From positions 270,414 through 334,413 of the forward strand of contig NMRA01000214.1 of NCBI GenBank assembly GCA_002633005.1: a DNA stretch of 64,000 nt, in the 5' to 3' direction. Source of the DNA: Phoronis australis. Its lineage: Eukaryota; Phoronida; Phoronidae. The notes below the pieces were generated by a model. It saw only the letters and a list, made by a program, of their open reading frames with translations. It ran no database searches and was not told where the DNA came from. Every line of letters begins with the position of its first letter. The first letter of the stretch is position 1. This document shows positions 21,051 through 32,984 of this stretch, in pieces. A program made the position numbers and the translations under genes.

Positions 21051-24000
21051 CATACTACCAAATTTCTGCCTTAAGTTTTATGTCACAGGTTTTCTGTAAC
21101 ATAGCCCCTGAGAATATGTTGCCTGTGTCTCTCACATGTCCTGCCTTGGTATATGGTCTCCATTCTTATTCAAAGCAGTTGTTATTGTCTCGTTTAAAAA
21201 TCGACGAATGCCGTAAAGTTACACTATCCCCTCATTAGGTGACATTGCTGTTACTGTAGGGTGTCTCACTACGAGGCAATGGGGAGTGTGGTTCAATTTT
21301 GTGCCGCAAAAAAGTCGTGAAATGAGGCTAGTTAGCACTTCTCTTTGAGTATACCGTGGGAGGAGTGGGTCTCATGTGGGTGCTATTTTGACTAAATAAA
21401 CTGCTTGGTACTTATTTAATGTTACTTGGAAGTTGAGATGTGCTTTAAATTTGACTGTGAGTCCTCTGCTCTGTTTTGGTGATTTCACTCAATGAAATTA
21501 GTTAGCCTTGCTATTGCTCAATTAATACTTTTATATTATTCAGCTAAAGCACTTTCTCGCTATGTCTCTTGATGGATGATGTAGGTTGAGTCAGACGAAC
21601 TTTTCCGGGCCCAGTGTCTGCTATTAAAGGTAGATTGAGCGTCGTTTAGGTAATAGGATTATTAACTAGAGACACCCCGTTTCACTCAGTCCTTAGAGTG
21701 TCAAAGCTCGCGATGGTCACAAAACCTCGTGTTGCGAAATAAAACAATACTAAGCTTTCTATGGGATACTGCGTTCACAATGCAGCTCTATTCTTACTTC
21801 ATTCCGGTTTATTTTATCTTTGAAGTTGGCCGCGTTTGATTTGTCGAAACGGTTGGCTTTTAACATAAGTTTAATTAGGATAGTTCAAAGCAAACTTACT
21901 CGAGAATTTTCGAACGTTTTCTAAAACGTCTGTCAATCCACGATTGTTACAGAATGAAATTTTTAAGTTTTCTACTAAAGAAATCTTTATTTTCCCTTTA
22001 AGTCAACTTGGCAAGAATAGGTAATATTTTTGTAGTTACATAGTTTTGCCGGGGGTTTATGCGCAATTTTACTTCACATTCGCAAAATTGCGTGGATAGC
22101 AGATATCAGTAGCAATTGGTATTTTTGTAAGCGGGTTATATTTAAACGACGAGTTTGTGCGAATGTAGTATCTGCTGAATTCCGGAAACAGCCGAGTCCG
22201 CCGCCAGAACACGTAGTAATTTCTCTTAATTCTAAGAACTGGTGTAGGCTCGCTTGAATCGGTAGAATTACAGTGGGCTGGTCGTTTTTATAGCGCAGTC
22301 CGTTTAAAACCCTTTAATTATGGTACGGAAACTAATTTGTGGACATTTTTTCAATATGACGAGCAGTCAGACTTGTTAGTTGATTTAGATTGGGAGAAAT
22401 ACTTAGGTATCTTCTGTTAGACAATTGCTATCAAAATACGGTTTTTAGGAGCCTAGGTTGAATCGGGTTGTCACGTGCGAAGTCTCGTTTTTAAGTATAG
22501 CGCAAAGATTTCGTGACTGCTATATGATGTAGGTTGGGGATCAGAAATAGAGCATAATGCAAAACTTAAATACTACTGTAATTTGAAGATTCTGTACTGC
22601 TTTGAACCATGTCTTAAGTTACCACTACCTCATAGTCTTTATTCAAGCGTTTACTTGCGTTTCGTTGCTCTAACCGTAGACTACAAGTGGAAGTGGGTAG
22701 AGACGAGACAGTGGAATATTATGATAGATTGTTTAATTTGCAATGATGGTCTTGTAAAGGATGACTGAATACCACTTCTTGTTGATTTGCAAGGGATGTT
22801 ATGAACTTGGGTGCTTCCATTGAACTTCTTTCATAAAACGTGACCTAACTCAAGAATCCTGTATATGCCTGCATGCTAGCTAATTCAGATGTGTCTGTCG
22901 TTAAATAATTGTATTCTCCCCTTAAAAGAGAACAACTCTTAAATGGATTGACTGTGTGTGAAAATGCGCCTGTTTAGTTTTTGTTTAATTTACTTTGGTC
23001 CAGAGGCCTTTCTTACAGATAAACGTATTATACAGTCAGACTTGTACAAGCAGAGATGACTGACTGCTTGTGCAACGGATTAGATTTGTCGTTCCCGCTT
23101 GTTTTTTTTTTTTTTTGCAGTCTTGAGATTAGCAATTTTACCTTATTTCTGTATGTGGTAAAAATAAATTTGTAAAACATTGTTTGATACCGTTTTATTC
23201 AAACTTTGCATTACTGAACAATTACTCTGTTTATCTGTTTTTGCTGTATACGTGTGGACAAAGATGGTCACTTGCGGGTTTCTAATCTTATGGAAAAGTG
23301 GCCATTCGGAAATGGCCAGCATAACCTCGCATATAAAGTGCCCTTTACTGGTGATTTTCGATTGTAAAAACAAGAACTTTCGATTTTGGCCACTTTATGA
23401 TATAAAATTCTCTGCGAAGGTCTGAAGTCGTTCCGGGCTTAAATTCTTTCTACATATCACAACTGTCTGAACTCGGTTAGTCGATCGGCCACCGACTTGC
23501 CGATGTGTGGAATCATTTTCGAAACGTATGTTGTGAAAAGCAATCTTGGCTGTTTAAGTGAGCTATTTGACTCCTTCCAGAGCATGTGAGGTTCGGAGTT
23601 AAATAACCCGAGAAGTACTCCCACCAGATAATACGAGACGGAGACCCTTTTAGTCTGGCCACTTTCAGTTCAGGTCTATTTTTTTTCTTTCAAAGTGTGT
23701 CTTTTCCCACAAAGTTTCCTTCGAAAGGGTTCTTTTTCCGATTTTAAGACCTGAATTCAAAACTGCACAAATAAGTTCATTTTCCAACTTAAAAAACACA
23801 GAAAAGTTTTTAAGATTTTGTAGGACTCTAGTGAGAAAACTGTCTAATTTTGGCCAACTTAGGAACATATCTCATAAATGGCTGGCAGGATTTACTTGAA
23901 ACTTTCAGGTACTGTGCTGTATGCACTGTTCTTTAAAACGCTGTTGGGAATTGTTTTCAGAGTGTTCCATTCAGTGACTTTTATGAAAAAAATTAAAGTT

Positions 24001-24394
24001 GCGTAAAACGAAAATGAAACGATAATTATAAAACTGTAACAGCATTTTTGAGATTTTATCTTGGAACATCTATATCACACGAAATTTCCCCCATGTTATT
24101 GTTCTTGTTGTTTTGCTATGAATGTACCGCTTTTTAAAAAAATGATAATTAAAAACATGGTCACGTGACCTAATTAATGGCAGATTGGTATGAAGACAAA
24201 AATAAAATCTACGGAATTTAAACTTTCAGAAAAGATGTCCTTTTGTTGAGTTTTGTAGATCATTGTCTTGTCTATAAGCTCTGCATAGCCTTAACATTAT
24301 CTCTATTTTAAAAGTTCCGTTGCAAAAATGCGGAAATTGTTTTCAACATTTCTCTTTTTGCGTGTGGTTTTAGGTTTAATGGGTTAAAAAGACA

Positions 24395-24516
24395 ACTGTC
24401 CATTGCAATCCTTACTGAAGGGTTAGTAGGTCTGTGGAATTTCTACAGTAGTGGTACTGTCCATTGCATACCTATGAAAAGGTTAGTAAGTCTATGAAAT
24501 TTCTGCAGTAAGGTGG
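24395..24516. repeat. 61-bp tandem duplication
   Basis: Two diverged 61-base units start ACTGTCCATTGCA and run through GGTTAGTA, GGAATTTCTACAGTA or its variant. No coding content is evident. Confidence 0.75.
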
Positions 24517-25350
24517 CCACTGAGGTGTTTCTGGAACTAATCATTGCCGGTTGGAATGGTCGAGAGCCATTTTCCGATGACTAGAGCGCAATGCATTCTG
24601 GGCAGAACTGTAACTACACAGACTTGTCAATAAGATATTCTACACTGTGTCCCAAAAGTGTTAACGGAGATGTTCATCAATTTCACGAAAGAATGGGTGC
24701 CGGTGGTTTTAGGGACTGGCAACTATACCCGTCACGTACAGTTTAGTTAGTTGTTTGCCGCACTGCAGAGTCGATACATTGCAGCAGCACACGCAACATA
24801 TTCTGAGGATTTTCAACAAAAAGGACTGTAACTGCGCTTTCCGTAAAAAAACACTGAAGAAATAGCGGCCTATGATCTTTGGCGTTTATAGACCGATAAC
24901 TCTTGCTCAAATTTCACAATTGAAAAGATTTTTAGGCTTACAGTATTTAATCAATTCTCCCACATGTAGTACTTGCTTCAGACCAGTCCCAACGGACGGT
25001 ACCGAATAGCTTTAATAGGTGTATTTTAAATGAACGCGTGATTTTGCTAGATTTTTTCAGTAGCCGCGAAGGTTGACGTGATATTGTTGTAATTCGCCTG
25101 TGTTTAGTATGACGTCATTTCATGTTTTATTAGCTCTTTCAATGGTGAGTACTTTTAATTGGGACACGGCACGAAAGTCTTTCCCCCGACGCGGCCCCGA
25201 GTTTTATTCATTGCTCCTTATACTGTCTAGTAAAAGCTACCGGATGCGTCCGACCTCAGACTAACCTTTCTGTATCTGTTGTCTATGCAATAAATGTATT
25301 AAAAATAAAAAATACACTCATGGGTTGTAAGCAGGCGCTGTAAATTACCG

Positions 25351-25600
25351 TATTGAACCAACGAGTGTAACAGTTGCTGGAAGTATCTCAGAAGTTTATC
25401 ACAAGTCAAGGCTTCGCATCACTGGCTGGAGCATAAACAGACATTACGTCGGACGTTTTGTTTGAGTAGGCTTGTGAACGTACGGTCGGGATTAATAAAG
25501 GATTAACTCGAACCAGTCTTCAGTCAATCTTCGCACCGAAAGCTATTAGCACCGGTCTGTAACAACCTGCGCCCACCCACACACGGAGAAAAACGTGACA
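25351..25600 (+). mobile_element. Truncated LTR fragment (3' part) of the heat-shock-LTR family
   Basis: It aligns in inverted orientation to the solo LTR at 28175-28880, from a TTGAAYC..CGAGTGTAACAG block to the terminal CGTGACA. It carries the ATTAATAAAG polyadenylation-like motif and the GCGCCCACCCACACACGG block. The upstream promoter half is missing and no primer-binding site follows 25600, so it is a fragment. Confidence 0.75.
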
Positions 25601-27308
25601 GTCCGATATTTAGGGTCCGTCCGATAATTAGGTTCACTACATGTATGTGTAGGCCTACTTTGTAAACTTTCATCATTGTGTCGTGTGCGAACCATGCAAG
25701 TAGAAGCTACCTTCAACGTCACATTAGTAGTTATGGTTTGGTCTACACAGCGTGTTTAACACCACAACACGACGTGCAACTATGTTGACTAGCAGAAGAG
25801 TAGATGTTCTGGTATACCGTTCAGTTGTTGTTTTACACATGCTAACAATGGCTTCGGCGAAGGAACCTTCGCCTTTGAAATTTCTAATGAATTCTTTTAC
25901 CTAAATATAACTTGAATAACGTACAATTAGCCTATTTCACCACAGGCCAGTGTCTGCAAGCGTTTCCGATGACTGTCAAACAGAAACTTGCCCTATTTTG
26001 TGATTGAAACTTCGAGAGAAAAAACCCATATTGTCAAAGGAAATGTATTTTCTGGTAACATGAGGGCGCTGGAAGAAATATACTGGAAGTTAACCGCAAA
26101 ATCCGTAAAGAGCAAAAATGGCGGGCGTTACAAAATTATCAAGAGTGTAATCATTCAGGACACATGACTCTTGCCGCCCGAGTTAACGTACAACCATTAA
26201 GCGAGTTTTCTCCAGCTTTTGTAACGAAGAGATGTATGCAATACATTTGATAACAGGGATCTGGTGACTTTAATTAATAGGTCACACATTTCGTGCAATG
26301 CCGAATCCTACCATAACACCTGCGCACTTCTGATATACCAGAACAGACACCAGCCCGATTGCACTTGTTTTTTACCATGTCATGTCGTGAACACATCCAC
26401 TACCACAAGAAACTGTAGCAAACCGCATTTATCCACCTTCGCTCTTATCAGGCTTCTATTGTGAGTCAGCATGCGTGAATAATTGGCTGATAAGCCACCT
26501 ATGGAACTACTTTTGGCTGAATGGATGACAGGCCATCAAATGATAATTAGCCAAGACCAGTCAAATAATGCAACAAAGAATAATGTCATACATCACCTAG
26601 CCTTGGTGGAAAGCTGTATACTGTATTGGCTCTAATAAACGCTTAGAAAAATTCATTTCACGGGGAGGGGACGCTTATTGTAGCCTAAGGCAGTTGAAAC
26701 CCGGTTTCCGAAACGCGTAAAATTGGAAGCTAAGATTCATCAAATTTACGCTCTGTGGCGTATTTGTAGCCTATGGCAGTCTTTCTACAAAACTGAGGTA
26801 CATTGCTATCAAACTCCGTTGTTAAATTACGATCATTTTTCAAAAAATTGTGCTGAAATCCTAGGGGAAAACTTGCCGACTGATACGTCGCTGAATCGCG
26901 ATCGTCAAAAGGAAAACTTGAATTCTTGAATAAAAATATAGTTTCGACTCAACAAATTACCTGAAATCTTCCTTATGTTTTACAATTTCTAAAGTTCACG
27001 TGGAGTCCAGATTAATTGCGATTAAGTCCAAATCTGCGCTACATCGTACCCCAGAACACGAGAAAAATCTCTGGATGAACACACATTGTTTATTTTGATG
27101 TTCGTCTGCGTATCAGAGTAAGTGCGTGTGCGGGTCATTGACGACAGACTTTTTTGTTACAAAAAGCGGAGGATTATGCAAGAAAATGGCGTTTAGTAGA
27201 TAGTTTTCCACTTAAACGGCTGCAACGTGCAAGGTGAGTGCCGGTTAACTCACAGATTTCGTGTGCTCAGGCTGACGGCCGTTAGCTCTACCGTGGAGTA
27301 AAACATTA
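25601..27308. other. Unannotated stretch
   Basis: No gene is recognised. A short hairpin (GGCGAAGG-AA-CCTTCGCC) sits at about 25857-25874. Short open frames here show no domain or splice structure I can support. Confidence 0.4.
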
Positions 27309-27948
27309 ACAGCCGATTTCATAAAGGTGGTTTAACAAAACCAGGTTTAAGGCTTAAACCTGGTCTTCCTACACCTGGTCTAATTTTAGACCCAACTTGC
27401 ATTTCACCAACGTGGTTTAAAAGTCTGAAAGCCTGGTTTTGTTAGACCAGGGAGCCGGTTTAGTAAAACCAGGTTTAAAGTATCAAAGCCATCCTGCTGT
27501 GTCGATCTGGATTAACCCAGCAAAAAACTATTGAAAATTAAACCTTGGTCACGTGGGTATACAATGGCACACACTAGTAGAGTCAGTGCAGACATTTGCG
27601 AAAAAGGTGTAAAAGCTTTTCTCATGAGGAAAACTGTAATGTGTGTGACCAACACACGTATACACACATTAAAGTACATGCTCACGATTAGCCGTTATAT
27701 CATATACATGTATGTCCAAATTTATTTCCGTGCCATTTTAGTGTTATTTTTCGCGGCCAAAGGGGGGGGGGCAAGACCCCTTCCCGGCAACATTAAATTG
27801 GAGACCAAAGGCGGTGGAACTCAGAAGAATCAGAAAATGCTGTCTTCAGTCAAACCCGTAAGGCTTATGACGATGACGCCCTGCTCGACCTGTCGTATTC
27901 TGAAGAATCAGCAGGACACTATCCAGCACGAACTGGTCTACACATAGA

Positions 27949-28101
27949 CGGATCCAAGGGGGTCAAGGGGTCCGGACTCCCTTTTTGCTTGATTTTAGTG
28001 AGATCAAATCTATAATCTTCAAATTTTTGACTTGGTCCCCCCTTTTAAAAAGTCCTTGACCGACCCCCTCCCCTTAAAAGTCGTGGATCCGCCCCTGCTA
28101 C
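27949..28101. mobile_element. Short TIR element with GGATCC/GGGGG termini
   Basis: The left end reads ACGGATCCAAGGGGGTCAAGG. The right end is an imperfect inverted match (TGGATCCGCCCCTG) preceded by a run of C-rich sequence. It is a short non-autonomous element of a type common in invertebrate genomes. Boundaries are approximate. Confidence 0.5.
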
Positions 28102-28601
28102 GTTTGATCTTGTGTCATCGTGAAAATGAATATTGAAAATAGTTCATTTTTGCTCTAAAACTGCGTCGTAAATGTGTCACGTTTTTCCCCGTGTGTGGGT
28201 GGGCGCAGGTTGTTACAGACCGGTGCTAATAGCTTTCGGTGCGACGATTGACTGAAGACTGGTTCGAGTTAATCCTTTATTAATCCCGACCGTACGTTCA
28301 CAAGCATACTCAAACAAAACGTCCGACGTAATGTCTGTTTATGCTCCAGCCAGTGCTGCGAAGCCATGACTTGTGACGAACTTCTGAGACACGTTCAGCA
28401 GCTGTTACACTCGTCGATTCAATAACCTGCTGTCTCTATAGCTGGTTCTCTATTGACTATCGCTGTAACTGCTGATTCTCTTCACTGCAACTCAACTGTA
28501 ATTCTCCTGATACACTTTCTTGAACTGACTTATCTTCTGATGAACTGACTTGATCTCATGATGAACTGACTTGATCTGACTAACACAAACTCGTGCTTGT
28601 G

Positions 28602-28609
28602 TATTTATA
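28602..28609 (-). promoter_or_regulatory. TATA box of the solo LTR
   Basis: TATAAATA on the minus strand, just downstream (in LTR direction) of the heat-shock-element cluster. Transcription would start about 30 nt further on, near 28575. Confidence 0.7.
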
Positions 28610-28622
28610 GCCTGATACATTG

Positions 28623-28760
28623 TTCTGGAACTTTTCATCAATTCAAGCACATTCTAGAACTTTCGTGAATCTACCCAACCATTCTACAAACATACACTAG
28701 TCTCTAGAATATTCCAGACTGCATTCATCAATGTCATGCTAGAATCTTCTAGAAAGTTCC
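28623..28760 (-). promoter_or_regulatory. Heat-shock-element cluster in the solo LTR
   Basis: Heat-shock factor trimers bind alternating nGAAn/nTTCn pentamers. Two perfect four-pentamer arrays are present: GAA-TTC-GAA-TTC at 28742-28759 and TTC-GAA-TTC-GAA at 28652-28669, each with exact 2-base spacing. Partial arrays lie at 28707-28714 and 28623-28636. All are within about 150 bp upstream of the TATA box, a normal heat-shock promoter layout. Confidence 0.8.
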
Positions 28761-29049
28761 ACGCTGTTTTGTAGTAAACAAATTACACCATCACTGTACT
28801 TAACTCAGGGGTCATGCCAATCAACAGAATAACAAAACAAAACAATACAACTAAAAATACTGTCAGACTATATTCTGACAAAATGCACACCGCGGCCTCA
28901 TTCAGTTTCACCTATATCATGCAAGTCTGTCATATTTAACAGTTAAACCTAGGTCTGACCAAGTCTAAAGTTAAATCTGGTTTAAGATCTTAATACAGAT
29001 CTAAAGAATATAGACTTCGTTGGTGAAATGAAAACTGACGTAGACCAGG

Positions 29050-29448
29050 GCCCGGTCTCCAATCTTTTTACTCGAAATGGAACTCGAAATTAGGTTTGGC
29101 ATTTTCTACTCTACTTTTGGGCGAACTCAAGATAAGTGTCTATTATTCTATGCTCGAGTATACAATAACTTACGTAGATAATTTATTGCCCTTAGTTCAC
29201 AGTTTGTAAACCCAATATTAAAGCAATAAGTTCGAGTTTGAACTCGAAATTTCGAGTTTTTACTCGAGATTGTAGCACGAATATAAGGGTCTTCAAGGGC
29301 AAACTTGAACTAGAAACTCCTATGCATTAACTATAATGTATTCGAGCACAGTCTGATAACCAATTATCTTAAGTTCGCACAAAAGGAGCAGAGAAATTGC
29401 CAAAAATAGTTTCGAGTTCGTTTCGAGTACAAAGATTAGAGACCGGGC
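29050..29448. mobile_element. 399-bp TIR element (MITE) with CCAGG target duplication
   Basis: Inverted repeats of about 60 bp start GCCCGGTCTCYAATCTTT and continue through ACTCGAAA. CCAGG flanks both ends (29045-29049 and 29449-29453); removing the element restores a continuous TAGACCAGGTCTAAAT. It is inserted in the right arm of the 27309-29595 element. Confidence 0.85.
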
Positions 29449-30188
29449 CCAGGTCTAAATAGGAGTTAAACTAGGTTTTACTAGACCACTGGTCTAAAAG
29501 TTAAGCCACTTTACGAAGTGCAGATTATCTTTAAGCCTGGTCTAAGTCCAGTTTAAACCAGGTTTAACTTTAAACCACCTTTATGAAATCGGCTGTATAA
29601 GTCTAAGTGATGTGGCTCAATTTCGGGAGTGCCGACCATTTTGGTCAGTCATGCGAGGAAGCATTTTGAGAAGTTTATACCAATACGTGATCACGGCAAC
29701 ATACAGGTAGTTATTAGTAAATAACGGCAACCGCCGACATGCGCTCAGTGCAGCAACGTTTCAGCATGAATTAGCTACACCCAATACACGCATGCAAAAT
29801 TTAATTTGCACTTGTTCTAACCAGTTGTATTCTTGTAAGCCCCATATTTCGGTTCCATAGCATGAGCTGGGGCAAATTATTCTATCAAATGCCTCAAAAG
29901 CCACACGTGGTTGAAATACATGTATGGTCCAGCTTCTTTGTAGCTTGGCGACTGTAATGGCTACCTCCGTGGCTTGGGCTGACAGGGTCTGAGCAGACAT
30001 AGTCCACTATAACTTTGGCGTGAACACAACACCAAGATACTTGTAGCTGGCATGGAAATCACTTCGAGTTTTTCACCTCCAAAATACCACATCTCGCAAT
30101 TTCTTAAGGGACCTCCGTTTCTAAACACCATAACTGTGGCCTTCACTAAATTTACAGACACGTTCCATTCCTGGCAGGACTTACTTAA

Positions 30189-31817
30189 AGGAGCACGCCA
30201 CCCAAAAAAACAACCTAATTTGTATCAATTCAGATCAAGTAGTTCTACTCCATAACGACACGTACAGTTGCGTTACCTGACACCTGACGGCAGACGGAGG
30301 TGTTGAAATTATCCGATGACGTCATTGGTTTCACACGCAGCCTATTCAGCAGTTCACAACACGGGTTACTGGTGTCAGCTTATCGCTTGAAGTCATCGTT
30401 TAACACCAATAAATCATCAAACTTCGATGTAAAACCCTTGAAAATACACCGAGTTCTTATAAAAACGTGTTGTTCTATTTCGCTCTTACGGATTTATTGG
30501 TATTTGGACACACCGTAGCCTACAAAGTTCGGCAGGCCAATAAGGTCCGTAGCAGGAGTTTGGAGTCTGTTCGGAGATAATTTCGAAGTATTTTCCGTGA
30601 GATATAGACAGGAGAACCTAGATCTGTGTTGTTTAGACTTGTGATTTTTGAGTTAATTCTAAACAAAAAACGCTAGTTATCCTGGCCAGTGACTCGGAAA
30701 CTGATCAGACATCACGAACATAAACCAGCCAAAGTTTAGTGGAAACTAAACTTCCAGTCAAAAAAAATACTATGCTAGTGAGCCAAAGTAATGTGCACGG
30801 TGATTATGTTGGTGAAATAGCGACGAAACTGCAAATCTACTTACTCGTCGGGGGCCGCGAATTCAGGTTCCGCGTTGGCCACAGCACTGTCAGGGCAGAA
30901 GTTGTACATTGACAATCATTATTTGAGTAATGTAAATGTAAATGTAAATAAAGATTCCCCTAACACCTGGCCGTGGGATGGAAATGGAGTTGTTTCACAA
31001 CAGTTTCTGCCAGCAAACACTAAATTAGCATGAGCTCACACGGCCTCGGTTCCCGTCAATTAGTTTTATTGCACCTAAAGCCGGTAACGCATAGATTTAT
31101 TCATTGCTGGCTTCTCAAATCATTAGCACTCACGAACACTCCAAAGGCATTACAAATTGCATCTAATGATACAGACTTTGTTTGAGTTTTATATAAGTAT
31201 TGGTTAGGGTGAGAATAATTCATTTTGAAACAGAACGCTCAGTAATATACGAACATGGCAACTCGCAATCCCGACTTAGGACGAGCTAGAGCTCGATCAG
31301 TCTCGACTTCGCAGGTGGATCGTTAAGTTTTACACGCTATCAATTCGAACAGGAATACAGTGATGAAGAAATACTAGGGAGGCGCCGTGAACAAGCTCAG
31401 ACAACGGAACGTATGGAGTTATTCGGTAAGCCGGCATTCGTCAGGTACTGTCGACGTCTGCAGGCCACAGACACGGAGATGTTTCACGGCCTCATACTTG
31501 CTATTTACAGCGTACATTTCATTCTTCAATACCATGAGCCACTTCCTAAGCATTTCGGACTCTCGAGGAAGTAAAAAAAAACGATATACCCGCTTTCCTC
31601 GCAGCTGCTTAGTTCGCCCAGGCGGGAACGATGCACCGCAACATAGCGGCATTCACTCTGCATATGAACCACTGACGTCGCTAGCGTCGTTTCTCACCTT
31701 CCTCACAGGTTAACGCGACACCTCTTGGCAAAGTAAGGTCGACCGTATGCGAGGTGATGGGGATATAGACCGATTAAGACGGCAAAAAAGACTAATTAAA
31801 TCGGGTGGCATTCTCCT
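30189..31817. mobile_element. 1.63-kb DNA transposon with TTAA duplication (Kolobok-like or piggyBac-like)
   Basis: Terminal inverted repeats are AGGAGCACGCCACCC (30189) and the complement of AGGAGAATGCCACCC (ending 31817). TTAA flanks both ends (30185-30188, 31818-31821). Removal rejoins the two halves of the LINE fragment. It carries a THAP-like coding relic on the minus strand. Kolobok transposons combine TTAA duplications with a THAP domain, so I favour Kolobok; piggyBac also uses TTAA but lacks THAP. Confidence 0.8.
31419..31652 (-). pseudogene. THAP-like zinc-binding domain relic inside the TTAA element
   Basis: A 77-codon frame reads CC near the N-terminus, then KRVYRFFLLPRESEMLRKWL and later RVCGL. 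This matches the THAP layout: CxxC-type start, a (H/R)RFP-like segment, the conserved W of the KKW motif, then the CxxH pair. The last His is not where it should be (CGLQT), and no transposase catalytic region follows, so it is truncated or decayed. Confidence 0.5.
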
Positions 31818-32030
31818 TTAAAGCACACAGTAGTTTTTGCAGTTGAACTGGAGATTAAGTGCACAAAGCCATATCATCAGCATATCACAAAACTTTCATA
31901 TCGGAAACATTTTGACATAGAAGAATACCATCGTCATTACTAGAATGGATACATTCTACAAAGTCATTAGGTTTTTAAATAATCACCATGAACTCCAATA
32001 ATAAACTTTCAAAGTCAAGTGACTGTGTAG

Positions 32031-32984
32031 ACTCGATCCGACACGTGCTCTGTAATGAAACCTTGGACAAATGTAGTTTTGAAACAAGTGCTCAAATTTT
32101 ACATAATGTTAAACTCGATAGTTGCTTTTTTGTAAATTGCATAGAAAATTAATTGTGCCACAGTAACAATTTACATGTTTGACACGCCTTCACGTGATGT
32201 AACCAACATGTTACCTGTGTGAACACATATGAATACAGTGCCTTCAACAATTTGCTTCTCAATATAAATGAGCTTCCCAGGTTGTACACGTGCGTCTGTT
32301 GATGTTAATTTTGCTTTTAAGACTCGTTTTAATAGGTTAAATAGAAAACTCGCGCACACAGTTGTACAAATATACTTTACTATTTAGAAAGATTTATAAC
32401 AACACTTTACATATCACTTTTGGCTATGGATATTCTCGTGCTACGACCGGTAGGGTTCGGGTTAATCACGGCGTAAACGGGTGGGCAGAGCCTGATAGTG
32501 GAAAGCAATACGAGTTCCTGAATCGAAAGTTGACAGACAGGAAACAAAAAACACCGACCTATCCGTTTGAGAGACCACGACCCCAAAGGCAAATCTCTGT
32601 TCACGAATCAAGACTGACGGACGACCTGCATCTAACTTCGTCGTAGCCCCCATGCGGTTTAGTTTTTGAAAGTTCCATTCATATGCAATTTCCTCGAAGA
32701 TCTCTCCCGTTTATTCACTGCAAGATGACATGTGGCACGATTTTCCATTGAGAACACTCGTTTGGTATTCAGTATCTCTAAAAGGCGAGTTTATTGGTCT
32801 GGATTGTGTAATGACGTGGTTACCTGGTTGTTGCACTTCGATTACTTGGTGTGCTCGTAGTTCATTGGAAAGCGCAATAACCCCTCCTGAGAAGTAATAG
32901 CATGACCCTTGAATGTTTCCCTTTGAGTGGGTCGGCCTGCTGTTTCAGATTGCGGCCATTTCCTTGAAAGTGCTCACCGTCAGG
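32031..32984. other. Spacer between the LINE fragment and the satellite array
   Basis: AT-rich sequence without a gene I can support. Open frames on both strands at 32360-32650 overlap antisense to each other and show no known domain. Confidence 0.4.

Larger units (their letters stand above)
19573..25350. other. 3'UTR of the zinc-finger gene followed by unannotated sequence
   Basis: The start of this stretch should be 3'UTR. Candidate AATAAA signals occur near 20288 and 21394, but I cannot choose between them. It also holds a copy of a dispersed repeat (20823-21050) and a 61-bp duplication (24395-24516). An antisense open frame of 234 codons at 19647-20351 is listed under findings. No conserved gene is visible in the rest. 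Confidence 0.5.
28175..28880 (-). mobile_element. Solo LTR (706 bp) with heat-shock-type promoter and AAATG target duplication
   Basis: On the minus strand the LTR starts TGTCAGAATA and ends CGTGACA, the usual TG...CA form. A 5-bp duplication AAATG lies at 28170-28174 and 28881-28885. Order on the minus strand: a near-palindromic 20-bp 5' end, heat-shock elements (28760-28623), a TATAAATA box (28609-28602), an R-like region, ATTAATAAAG near the 3' end, then a GC-rich terminus. No internal gag or pol flanks it, so it arose by recombination between two LTRs. The 5-bp duplication fits Ty3/Gypsy or BEL; the superfamily cannot be settled from the LTR alone. Confidence 0.88.
27309..29595. mobile_element. 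2.3-kb TIR element serving as host for nested insertions
   Basis: Perfect terminal inverted repeats start ACAGCCGATTTCATAAAGG and continue into GTGGTTTAA. The outer 150-200 bp on each side hold further inverted CCAGGTTTAA-type motifs. Inside are a MITE-like element (27949-28101), a solo LTR (28175-28880) and another TIR element (29050-29448), so the original element was only about 1 kb. No transposase is recognised. A frame at 27870-27947 (KAYDDDALLDLSYSEES) might be a coding relic. Confidence 0.75.
29761..32030 (-). pseudogene. Decayed LINE reverse transcriptase fragment, split by a TTAA element
   Basis: The minus strand from about 32000 to 31822 and from 30184 to 29761 encodes the palm-to-thumb region of a non-LTR retrotransposon reverse transcriptase. 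A YADD catalytic box lies at 31873-31884 (followed by MALCA), then VNLVKATVMVFRNGG at about 30160, then a C-terminal segment with FDRIICPSSCYGTEIWG and KFCMRVLGVANS. There is a stop just before YADD and a frameshift plus stop near 30050-30000. The endonuclease and the 5' end of the reverse transcriptase are not visible. It is a dead fragment, probably of a Jockey/CR1/L2-like LINE; the clade is uncertain. Confidence 0.78.

Noticed and set aside
27531-27947. Open frame of 138 codons in the left part of the TIR element
   Set aside because: It crosses a G run and mixes low-complexity and transposon sequence; no domain. Only the acidic stretch near its end might be a relic.
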